A stretch of DNA of 64,000 nt from Herpetospermum pedunculosum. Taxonomy: Eukaryota; Streptophyta; Magnoliopsida; Cucurbitales; Cucurbitaceae. Made by a program: the position numbers and the translations under genes. Every line of letters starts with the position of its first letter. Positions within the stretch are counted from its first letter, which is position 1. This document shows, one piece after another, positions 55,253 to 64,000 of this stretch. The stretch covers positions 25,498,001 to 25,562,000 of the forward strand of contig CM051524.1 in assembly GCA_028017165.1 (NCBI GenBank), written 5' to 3'. The notes beneath the pieces are model-generated. The model saw nothing but the letters and a program-made list of their open reading frames with translations. It was not told where the DNA came from and did not search any database.

Positions 55253-58200
55253 ATGAATGAGCATTCAAGTAGCAATCTAGAGTTCAATCCTGAGCCTGAA
55301 AGATTACTTAGGGCCAGAAACAAAGCTAAGAAACGCCTCTTTAAACAACCCCCTGTAACTCAAAATATTGCTGACTCCGCGGAGTCGTCGCAATTCTATC
55401 AAATCGAAATGGATAGACCAGTCCCAAACCAAGCACCTACCATTCGCAACCCCATCGAAATTGCGAATGATAAGGATAGTGCCATCCTCTCATACTTAGT
55501 TCCCATGCCTGGGGAGCTTAACCCAAACATTATACGCCCTGAGATTACTGCCAACTCATTCGAGTTAAAGCCAGTAATGTTCCAAATGCTGTCCACTGTG
55601 GGAAAATTCTTTGGAGTGGAAAACGAAGATCCCCACAATCATCTGAGAAATTTCCTAGGAGTCAGTGATACTTTCCTCATCCCTGGAGTTTCCCAAGAAG
55701 CTTTAAGACTTTATCTCTTCCCTTACTCATTAAGAGACAAAGCCAAAACGTGGTTAAATTCCTTACCCTCTGGATCGATTGTCAATTGGACAGATCTGGC
55801 TGAAAAATTCTTAGTCAAATACTTCCCACCTGATAGGAATTCCAACTTTCGTGATGATATAATCAAGTTCAAACAAGCCGAAAACGAATCCCGTCACGAA
55901 GCTTGGACAAGATTCAAAGATCTATTGCTTAAATGTCCACACCATGGCATTCCATGGTGTATCCAAATAGAAGTGTTCTTTAAAGGATGCAACCCCAGCA
56001 CAAGGCAAGTGTTGAATTCGTCAGCTGGTGGTTCCATGCTTTCAAAGAGCTACAATGAAGCCTATGAGATTTTGGAGAAAATCTCAACTTCCCGTTGTAG
56101 ATGGTAAGACGATCCTGTAGAGCCTAGGAGAGCTCAAGACAAGGATGCACTTAGTGCAATGAGTAGCCAAATAAACGCCCTGACCAATCTAGTTAAACAA
56201 ATGGCTCAAACCAATCTCCAACCAAGTGTCAACACCGCAGCAGCCGTTTCAATGGGCGCACCAACTAGTCAAGGTGAGACACTAATCTGTGGGTTCGGTG
56301 GGGAAGGGCACTTGTATGATTTCTGCCCTGGGAATCCAGCCTCAGTCTGCTATGTTGGAAGTCAACAGCAGCCTAGGAACAACCCCTATTCTAACACCTA
56401 TAATCCTGGTTGGAGGAACCACCCAAATCTTTCTTGGGCTGGACAACAAAACACTAACCAAGCTCAAAACCAACCAAGACCGAGTGGAACACCTGGTTTC
56501 ACTCAACAGAATAACCAATCCATGTACCAAAAGCCATATAACCAACCAATAGGGTCATCAGTAGAGAATTTGCTTAAGGAGTACATTGCAAAAAATGATG
56601 CAACCCTACAAAGTCAGCAAGCCACCCTTAGAAGCCTAGAAAACCAAATAGGGCAATTAGCAAATGATTTGAAAAATAGGCCCCAAGGTAGATTGCCTGC
56701 AGACACTGAAGTGCCAAGAAGGGATGGAAAAGAGCAAGTTCAAGCAATTGAACTTCGTAGTGGAAGACCATTGGTGAGCAACAATAGAGAAGCACCAAAG
56801 CGAGTAGAGAATGAAGAGTCTAGTGCTCCACTGGATTCTCTGCCAAACCATGATCAACCACCAACGAGCACAACAAGGGTGAGGCTGGAACCTATCATAG
56901 AGGAACCAGAAGAAATTCCAAGGGCTCCACCTGTCATTAGGCGAACTGAATTGCCTACATATGTGCCACCACCTCCATTCCCTAGAAGGCTGAAGAAAAA
57001 ACAAGAACATGAAGTGCACTTTAATAATTTTTTAGAAATTTTAAAACAAGTGCATGTTAATATCCCATTTGTGGAAGTTTTGCAATCTATGCCTTCTTAT
57101 GTTAAATTCTTGAAAGATATTATCACTAACAAAAAGATCATTGGTGAATTTGAAACAGTGAATCTCACCGAGGAGTGCAGTGCTATACTCCAGAACAAGC
57201 TACCAAAGAAGGAGAAGGATCCTGGTTCCTTCACCTTACCAGTCGAGTTGGGAGGCAAGCACGTGGGCAAAGCCCTTTGTGATCTGGGAGCCAACATCAA
57301 TCTCATGCCCCTGTCTCTATTTCGTCAGCTTGGAATAGGAGAAGCACGACCTACTACTGTCACCTTGCAGCTTGCAGACAGATCCATAGCATACCCGGAG
57401 GGGAAAATTGAGGATATTCTTGTCAAGGTTGACAAATTCATCTTTCTTGCAGACTTCATTATTCTGGATTATGAGGCAGACAAGGAGGTACCAATCTTAT
57501 TGGGCAGACCATTTGTAGCCACAGGTAGGGCTTTAATCGATGTCCAGAAAGGTGAGCTCACCATGAGGGTTCCTGATGAGGAGGTTAAGTTCAATGTCTT
57601 TAAAGCTCTAAGGTATCCCTCTGATTCTGAATCTTGTGCAAGTATGGATGTAGTAGATTCACTAATGGAAGAACAACTTGAGCATGAACTGTTAATTAAG
57701 CATGCTACTGACTATGTACAAGTAGATATAACTGACTTAAACATTTCTGAATTAATGGATACATCTGTGGACAAACCTCAACATGTTTGCATGACTAATG
57801 ACTTGTCTGAAAGATCCACGAATCCATTGAAACCATCAATTGAACATCCACCTCTTTTAGAATTAAAACCATTGCCTGATCTTCTTAAGTATGCATATCT
57901 AGGAGAGCATGATACTTTGTCTGTTATCATTTCGTCCAAATTAAGTGAAAAGCATGAAATTACGCTAATATTGCTGCTTAAGCAACATAAAAAAGCTATT
58001 GCATGGACGATTGCTGATATAAGAGGTATCAGTCCTTCCTATTGCATGCATAAAATATTGTTGGAAGAGGAACATACACCTAGGGTAGATCACCAACGTA
58101 GGTTGAACCCCTCCATGAAGGAGGTAGTAAAGAAAGAAATTATCAAATGGTTAGATGCGGGTGTAATTTTTCCTATAGCCAATAGTCAATGGGTGAGTCC

Positions 58201-60031
58201 AATTCAATGTGTGCCTAAGAAGGGTGGAATGACTGTAATAGTTAATGAGAATAATGAACTTATACCAACTAGAACTGTTACAGGATGGAGAGTCTGTATG
58301 GACTATAGAAAATTAAACAAAGAAACAAAAAAAGATCATTTTCCTTTACCGTTTATAGATCAAATGTTAGTTAGAATAGCTGGCCGAGCCTATTACTGCT
58401 TTTTAGATGGTTATTATGGATATAACCAAATTACCATACACCTTGTGGATCAGGAGAAAACAACCTTCACATGTCCCTTTCGAACATTTGCTTTTCGCAG
58501 AATGCCATTTGGCTTATGCAATGCACCAGCAACATTCCAAAAGTGCATGTTGGCTATTTTCTCTAACTTGGATGAGTCCATGATAGAAATATTTATGGAT
58601 GACTTCTCAGTCTTTGGTGATTCTTTTAATAATTGCTTAGAAAACTTAGGACAAGTCTTAACTAGGTGTGAGGAGACCAACCTAGTCCTAAATTGGGAGA
58701 AATGCCACTTTATGGTGGAGGAAGGAATAGTCCTAGGTCATAGAGTGTCTAGAGCAGGAGTAGAGATCGATAGGGCCAAGATAGAAATAATAGAGAAGCT
58801 AGTGGAACCTCAAAATGTAAAAGCTATTAGAAGTTTTTTAGGCCATGCAGGTTTCTATAGGAGATTCATTAAAAACTTTTCAAAAATCTCTAACCTTTGT
58901 GTGAGCTTCTAGAGCTTAACAAACCATTTGTCTTCTCAAAAGAATATTTCCTAGCATGGACAACACTTAAAGAAGCATTAGTCAAAGCACCAATTATAGT
59001 AGGTCCAAATTGGGACTTACCGTTTGAAATGATGTGTGATGCTAGTGACTATGCAGTAGGGGTTATGCTAGGACAAAAAGTGGATAAACTAACACATCCT
59101 GTATACTATGCAAGTAAGACTCTGAATGAAGCACAATGTAATTACACAACCACAGAGAAGGAAATGCTAGCTGTAGTGTTTGCTTGTGAGAAGTTTAGGA
59201 ATTACATTGTAGGAACCAGAACAATTGTGTACACCGATCACTCTGCACTAAAATATCTAATGAGGAAGGCTGATGCTAAGCCAAGGTTAATTAGATGGGT
59301 ATTATTATTGCAAGAGTTTGACTTAGACATTAGAGATAAAAAAGGAAGCGAAAATGTAGTTGCTGACCATTTATCACGATTGCGAAGTAATTGCGAAAAA
59401 ACTGCTGAGCCAGCAATTTCTGATGCCTTTGTTGATGAGCATGTCTTTGTGTTAGCACATCGTGATAACAATGAGGAACCTTGGTTTGCAGACATTGCTA
59501 ACTTCCTTGCCTCGCAGGTACTACCAACTTTCAAAGGGGGGCAAGAAAAGAAGAGGTTCCTAAACGAAGCTAGGAAGTTCATCTGGGACGATCCTACACT
59601 TTACAAGACCTGTGCAGACGGATTGCTGAGGAAGTGTGTATCAGCTGCTGAGGCAAAGTCAGTGTTGCAGCACTGCCACACATCTCCTTACGGTGGGCAT
59701 TTTGGTGGCCAAAGGACAGCTGCAAAGGTGTTCCAAAGTGGCTACTACTGGCCCACGATCTTCAAAGATGCACATGACCACGCACACAGCTGCAATGAGT
59801 GTCAAAGAACAGGTAACCTTAGTCGGAAGGATGAGATGCCTCTCACCTACATCCTAGAGTTGGAACTCTTTGATGTGTGGGGCATTGACTTCATGGGACC
59901 ATTCCCTCCATCTTCAGATTCAGAATCTACATCACAGGCAACCGTTCATGGTGAATGGTGCAAGGCTGAAGCATTACTACGAGGAAGGAGATGTGCAGAC
60001 ACTCTCGGCCTTCCTCTTATCTGAAGCTTGA
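55253..60031 (+). pseudogene. gag-pol: Athila gag-pol with stop, frameshift and integrase deletion (E10)
   Basis: The start is MNEHSSSNLEF. Lesions in order: TAA at 56105-56107 in gag (a Ser codon in relatives); the second zinc-knuckle Cys changed to Gly (CGFGGEGHLYDFC); a one-base loss near 58892 shifting the frame after RT (which retains FMDDFSVFGDSF); and a deletion of about 740 bp at about 59917 that removes the second Asp and the Glu of the integrase DDE core. The deletion joins PFPPSS directly to the C-terminal region around VNGARLKHYYEEGD, in another frame. Protease (CDLGANINLM) and RNase H (MCDASDYAVG) are present. It cannot supply integrase. Confidence 0.92.
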
Positions 60032-60486
60032 GAATCGAATCGAGAGGGGATGAGTGACCACTGTGCTCATCCATCAGAAGGCTATGCCTTAGAATTTTCT
60101 TTAAGTATTTTCGATTGTGTTTGTTTGTTTATTTGTGGTTTTAATTAAGTATTTTTGTTTTAATTAGGTGGATATTAATGGGAGATTTTTAAGAGGCAAT
60201 GAAGGAGATGAATCGAGGGGAGAAGATCCACGAAGAAGATCTGGTTAAATCGAAGATTTGGTTGCTAAATCTTGCAACTTAAATCATGAAATATCCCAAC
60301 GGCTAGGCGGATTAATTGCGGAAGATTTGCTGAGTCCGCAACAGAAAAGAGCCGTTGGAGGGTACTCGAGTACAAATAGCCGTCGTTGGATCCCTGCCCT
60401 TTACGTTTTCTCAAACCGTTGAACCTCCGGAATTCAGTCTTCTTCTTCCTCTGCATCTCCTACATTCAGATCCTCAAAGAACGACA
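60032..60486 (+). promoter_or_regulatory. pol-ORF3 spacer with MSA-like site (E10)
   Basis: TTTTTGTTTTAATTAG|GTGG (AG at 60166-60167) resembles a 3' splice site. CCCAACGGCTA (60295-60305) fits the MSA consensus YCYAACGGYYA exactly; a second, reversed box is at 60351-60359. TACAAATAGCC (60371-60381) is TATA-like, 110 bp before ORF3. Motif site e is at 60314-60341. Confidence 0.45.
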
Positions 60487-61801
60487 ATGGTGTCCACGCG
60501 AGCAGATCGATCCACGCCCAAGAAGAAGTCGCCTGACGCAGAAGAAGTTGCGAGAGAGGCGCTGCTTTCCTTAGCAGACGCCGATGCTGCGCAGCCCTCA
60601 CGACCTCCGAAGCTACCAGTGCGACGAAAGAAGTGGAAGGTGGTGACTGAGATACCTGCTGGTCCTTCTGAACCAGTCGGTATACCTAAGAAACGGAAGT
60701 GGAAGGTTGCGGTGGAGGACCCTTCGATCCAAGTAAAGAATCCCAGCGAGGAGAGTCGTGAGAGTGGCCGCCCATCATATGAGATGGCCAGGCAGAGCCC
60801 TGAACCTTCCCCACAGACGTCGGAGCCTGAAGCTCCACCTGAAGAGCACCAAGACTCGGTGCAAAGTGACGTACCGGCGGAGGAAGAGGAGGTGTTCTCC
60901 CCCTTAAAGGATGTCAGTCTTGACAGCCCTATGGAGGGGGGAAGCAGGGATTCGATGGACGAAACGTTGGGGGACTATCTCCAGAAGATAACGACCAAGG
61001 CACGCCTCAAGAAGAGGGCCCCTGTGATCGTGAAAGGAAAGCGGCCGAAGGCCTCCAAGCGAGCCAAGAAGAAGAAGGTTGGAGGTGAACCTTCTTTAAA
61101 GAAAATGAAGGTTGAGGCTGCCGAGTCGGCCAAGGCAAAAGAGAAGGGGAAAAGGAAGATGTACCCCGAGGACGAACCTCAAGCTGTGAGGTACGTCTCT
61201 AAGGAAGCAGAGGCCAAGGGCCTCGAATTGATGAAGAAGGAACTCCTCCACGAGCGGGGCTTTCTTGATGCGTTGGCGGACCTGCCGCAATTCTTGCGTG
61301 CAGGAATCATCACCCATGGCTGGGAGGAGCTGTGCAGACCCCCAATTCCAGCCTACCCAGACATGGTGTATGACTTCTACGCCGACCTCACACACCCTGA
61401 AGCATGTCTGTCCACGGTGAGGGGGGTAGAGGTCGACTTCTCTGCCAATGCTATCAATGAGGCCTATGAGCTCAAGGGGTATCCGCATTCTGAATACGCC
61501 AAGATTGTTGACTTGCCATCTGAGGCAGTCTTAGAAGAAGCCTTGCACACGATAGGCAAACCTGAGGCATCTTGGGCGGTCTCAAGGAACGGGAAGCACA
61601 CCCTGATGAGTGCAACCCTGCGAGACAAGGCGGCCGTCTGGTTCTCTTTTGTGCGCAGACGTATCTCCCCTGTGACCCACGAAACGACTATCAACCAGGG
61701 GCGGTCATTGTTGTTGTATGTCATCATGCGGGGAATCACCATTGACGTTGGGGAAGTCATTGCCGCCTCCATCACTGACTGTTCAAAGAAAGGTAAGGGT
61801 C
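60487..61801 (+). pseudogene. Athila ORF3, interrupted by E11 (E10)
   Basis: The start is MVSTRADRSTPKKKS. The Ser/Pro-rich region is shorter than in E1 and E6. The acidic EEEEVFSP patch, lysine-rich stretch (KRAKKKK) and C-terminal domain follow, with GWEELCRPP, VYDFYADL and SRNGKHTLMSA. The copia LTR of E11 enters just after KKGKG, eight bases into a conserved GTAAGGG. The remaining ~110 codons should lie beyond E11. No other lesion is seen upstream. Confidence 0.88.
61797..61801. repeat. Left target-site sequence of E11
   Basis: GGGTC directly before the copia LTR; the right copy is expected outside the window. Confidence 0.5.
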
Positions 61802-62840
61802 TGTTGGGTTTTATGTCCTAAAACTCGTAGTTTGTAAACTGAATGAATGTATGTAAATATTATTTTTCAATAAAGTTGTTATTGAATTTTTAGTGAATTG
61901 TGTTTGTATTAACCTATACCAATAACTAACACCCATGGCGATAGTATGAGTACTTGAACTTCATGTGTGACATGAATGTGAATCAAGTTCAAGTAGACAG
62001 CCAAAATGGTCTATAGTATAGGGATAAGGCTGGGTACCTTATCCTGGGGACACTATTGGACGCGGCTCACTTTGTATAGTACAAAACGATGTGATTCGAA
62101 TCGTTTCATGTAGAGACATGTGAGTGAGGGCGTCCTGTGCAATGAGTTTGCACAAGACCGAACCAGAAATAAAATCGCTCTTTCTTTATAACACCGTTTA
62201 CTGTAAAGACCGATTTTTTTCATGTGATGACTTAGGTAACTCGATCTCAATCCTGAGCTTACTATGAACTCCTGTTTATTCAACCTTATCCTTTGATTTG
62301 TACGGGTGAGAGTGGCCAGTTCGCCGACTCAATATGCCTACCATCTTGGGGATAAGATTGAATAAGTGGCTGGGGACGTAGTTGTAGCAAGATTGGAATT
62401 CACTCCTACCCGCTTTAAGGGTTAGAAGAGAGGTTGTTCCCTTAAGTGCTGACTCCAGGTCTTGAACAATGGGCCCATCCTCTCCTGATCAGGGAGGAAT
62501 CTGATTTGATGGTTGGACCACAAATCAATTGTTCATTAGAGGTGTCAGTGGTACTTAAGGAACAAGATATAATACAAGGGTTAAACGGTTTAAATGACCC
62601 GTTGTGATTATGAACGACCTGTGAAGGATCGACTTACTGATGATAGTTATATCAACAGGACACAATATATCTACAGTGAGGAGAGTGCAGCCCTTGGACT
62701 TTAGTGGAGTCTCCGGGGGTTAACGAATGTTGGTTAGTTCGGTTAAAAGAGTTTTGACCGGATAATCTCGTATCGTTGGAGCTCATGATCTGTAGGTCCT
62801 TACGGTTCTCCTGGCTAGCTCGGATAAAGCCGTGAAACAA

Positions 62841-62848
62841 TATAAAAG
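62841..62848 (+). promoter_or_regulatory. Candidate TATA box of copia LTR
   Basis: TATAAAAG in a purine-rich context. It could mark the U3/R boundary but lies unusually far (about 870 bp) from the LTR end; a downstream alternative cannot be excluded. Confidence 0.35.
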
Positions 62849-62900
62849 AAAAGAAAAGAATTTGAATCGTTCAAATTCGGGTTTGTGGAAGAAGGATAGA

Positions 62901-62953
62901 CATATTTAAATATGATTTAAATATGAACATATTTAAATATGATTTAAATATGG
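62901..62953 (+). repeat. 27-bp tandem duplication
   Basis: Unit CATATTTAAATATGATTTAA plus ATATGAA at 62901-62927, repeated at 62928-62953 with the last bases changed. Each unit itself contains ATATTTAAATAT, a palindrome. Confidence 0.8.
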
Positions 62954-63021
62954 CATCGGCCTGAAACATGAATGAGATTCATGTGAAAAAAGTCGGTTTT
63001 TCTGAAAAACCGAGTTTAGTT

Positions 63022-63158
63022 ATATTATTTAATCAATATTTGATATTGAATTAAATAATATTTATTAATTAAAAAGTTTAATTAATAATTATATATATTT
63101 TTTATTTATTAAAATGTTTAATAAATAAAATTATTATTATTATTTTTAATAATAATAA

Positions 63159-63161
<3 letters not shown>
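63022..63161. repeat. Four consecutive AT-rich perfect hairpins
   Basis: (1) 63022-63033 pairs with 63050-63061 (12 bp), with a nested CAATAT/ATATTG stem. (2) 63062-63073 with 63077-63088 (12 bp, loop AAG). (3) 63100-63113 with 63117-63130 (14 bp, loop ATG). (4) 63131-63144 with 63148-63161 (14 bp, loop TTT). Arms are perfect. Hairpins 1 and 2 abut, as do 3 and 4; 11 bp separate 2 from 3. Confidence 0.85.

Positions 63162-63162
<1 letters not shown>

Positions 63163-63190
<28 letters not shown>
63163..63190. repeat. (TA)n microsatellite
   Basis: About 14 TA units right after the hairpin series. Confidence 0.9.
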
Positions 63191-63194
<4 letters not shown>

Positions 63195-63223
63195 CATGTG
63201 TCTTGCATGCAGCAAGACACATG
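63195..63223. repeat. Hairpin with 11-bp arms
   Basis: CATGTGTCTTG pairs with CAAGACACATG around CATGCAG. It is GC-richer than the preceding hairpins and continues the inverted-repeat series. Confidence 0.8.
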
Positions 63224-63713
63224 TTATGTAAATATATATAAGTTACGTAAGTTGTTTGGGCTGATGATGAGATGAGAGGAGAATTGAAATAAATTCAAAG
63301 AGATTGAATTTGATTCAATTTTGAAAAAGACAGGGGTATACAAAATTGAGTTTTGAGAATTTTGATTCTCTCTCTATCTCCGTCTTCTTCAGCTTCTGCT
63401 TCTGTTGAAAAATGGTTTTTCTTCAGTGAAGCTTCTTCCTCCTTTTCTTGAATTAAAGGAGTCCCACCACTCTGTTTCTCGGCCTGAGGATAGCGGGACT
63501 ACCGTGGGTGGTCCACGAACGTTTCGTGAGAAGGCTCGTTGAGCTCGTGAGGAGCTTTTGGCGGTGAATTTGGAGAATTACGAACGACAAGGGTATGTGT
63601 TCTAACTTCTCTTTTCATCGCTTTTGCATGTTTCCAATTTGTTTAAATTGATGAAATTAGAGTGTCCATGATCCAAAATCGCTTCCGCTGCGTGCCATGG
63701 GCGCTCCATCAAT

Positions 63714-63726
63714 TGGTATCAGAGCG
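63714..63726 (+). promoter_or_regulatory. PBS, initiator tRNA-Met type (E11)
   Basis: TGGTATCAGAGCG two bases after the LTR end. TGGTATCAGAGC is complementary to the plant initiator tRNA-Met and is the common copia primer site. Confidence 0.88.
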
Positions 63727-64000
63727 TTTTTGGCCACTCAATTTCAATCAATTTAAATTATGGTGGGTTTTATTTAGAAATTGTTTCTGAATGGATTCTA
63801 AAGTGAATATCGATTTTGGCATAGTTTCTTTTGAATTTCATTATTTGTAATTGCCCGAGAATGTATGGGCTTTAATGTATGCTAAAGAGTCTGTATTTTT
63901 AGAGTCATTAGAGTCCATATAGGGTTCTTTCTGAAAGATTTTTGAGTTTGAAACTCGCCGAAATGTTCGGTGTTAGTTCAAACTCGTTCTGGGCATTACG

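Larger units (their letters stand above)
53470..61801 (+). mobile_element. E10: Athila element (subtype III), 3' end displaced by E11
   Basis: 5' LTR, PBS, gag-pol with several lesions, spacer and ORF3 up to the E11 insertion at 61801/61802. The rest of ORF3, the tail and the 3' LTR lie right of the window. It inserted into E9 next to its PPT (left flank TGTAC). It is more diverged in LTR and coding sequence than the others and carries more lesions, so it is probably an older copy or a separate lineage. Confidence 0.88.
61802..63711 (+). repeat. Copia 5' LTR of E11 (1910 bp)
   Basis: It starts TGTTGGG and ends CTCCATCA three bases before TGGTATCAGAGC. A TATA-like TATAAAAG is at 62841-62848. 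It also contains a 27-bp tandem duplication (62901-62953), a series of AT-rich perfect hairpins (63022-63161), a (TA)n run and an 11-bp-arm hairpin (63195-63223). Confidence 0.85.
61802..64000 (+). mobile_element. E11: Ty1/copia element, 5' LTR, PBS and leader
   Basis: LTR TGTTGGGTTTTATGTCC...CCATCA, then ATTGGTATCAGAGC, the initiator-tRNA-Met PBS typical of copia elements. The roughly 280 bp after the PBS is leader; no gag frame is evident before the window ends. It is inserted in E10 ORF3. Its LTR start matches E9's in the opposite orientation. Confidence 0.88.

Overview
The window looks like nuclear, repeat-dense DNA from a flowering plant, probably a eudicot; the species cannot be fixed from the sequence. 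Almost every base belongs to a nest of LTR retrotransposons. I see no host gene, rRNA, tRNA or CRISPR array. Most elements belong to one Athila-type Ty3/gypsy family. It has LTRs of about 1.7 kb running TGTTA...CAACA, a primer-binding site (PBS) complementary to tRNA-Asp, and a single gag-protease-RT-RNase H-integrase frame. Downstream lie a third ORF (ORF3) of about 590-640 aa and a 1.1-1.5 kb non-coding tail ending in a polypurine tract (PPT). Three LTR subtypes occur: I (TGTTAAGTCTCTG), II (TGTTACGTCTCC, GTGACC) and III (53470-55123). A second tRNA-Asp-primed gypsy family, a third gypsy family and a Ty1/copia family (PBS TGGTATCAGAGC) are also present.

Layout. E1 (1-5210, +, subtype I) is the 3' half of an Athila element inserted in the pol of E2. 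E2 (5211-8989, -, subtype II) is a 5' LTR plus gag inserted in the gag of E3. E3 (8990-11524, -, other gypsy family) has a 1.43 kb LTR and a broken gag, and it sits in the 3' internal end of E4. E4 (+) is represented by 11525-11890 and, about 38.5 kb away, by 50423-51419. Its 3' LTR was split by E5 (11891-50422, +), a tandem Athila complex with a truncated left end. E5 reads ORF3 / tail / LTR (14627-16330) / gag-PR / [E6, E7] / ORF3 [E8] / tail / LTR (48707-50422). Inside it, E6 (18716-31142, +, subtype I) is nearly complete and E7 (31178-32854, -) is a lone inverted LTR joined to it tail to tail by templated filler DNA. E8 (33756-46491, -, subtype II) is a complete 12.7 kb element with a perfect 5-bp target duplication and LTRs differing at about six positions. 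After about 400 bp of unassigned DNA come E9 (51827-53469, -, copia 3' LTR with a mosaic interior), E10 (53470-61801, +, subtype III, inserted in E9), and E11 (61802-64000, +, copia 5' LTR and PBS inserted in E10's ORF3).

How the parts work together. In an intact Athila copy the LTR TATA box drives a genomic RNA. That RNA is translated to Gag-Pol, primed by tRNA-Asp, copied by RT/RNase H and integrated by the DDE integrase. ORF3 could be made from a spliced RNA or from its own promoter; sequence hints for both are given below. Every gag-pol copy here is broken (nonsense, frameshift, truncation or integrase deletion), whereas two ORF3 copies are fully open.

The least expected signals are: (1) a compound AATTGCGG...CCGCAATT motif at six equivalent places in each Athila element, coding and non-coding alike; (2) serial template-switch junctions on both sides of one LTR, creating a roughly 1.7 kb inverted repeat; (3) family-specific short palindrome clusters in the LTRs of the other families; (4) a candidate internal promoter with MSA-like (mitotic MYB3R) sites upstream of ORF3; and (5) a run of consecutive perfect hairpins in the copia LTR of E11.
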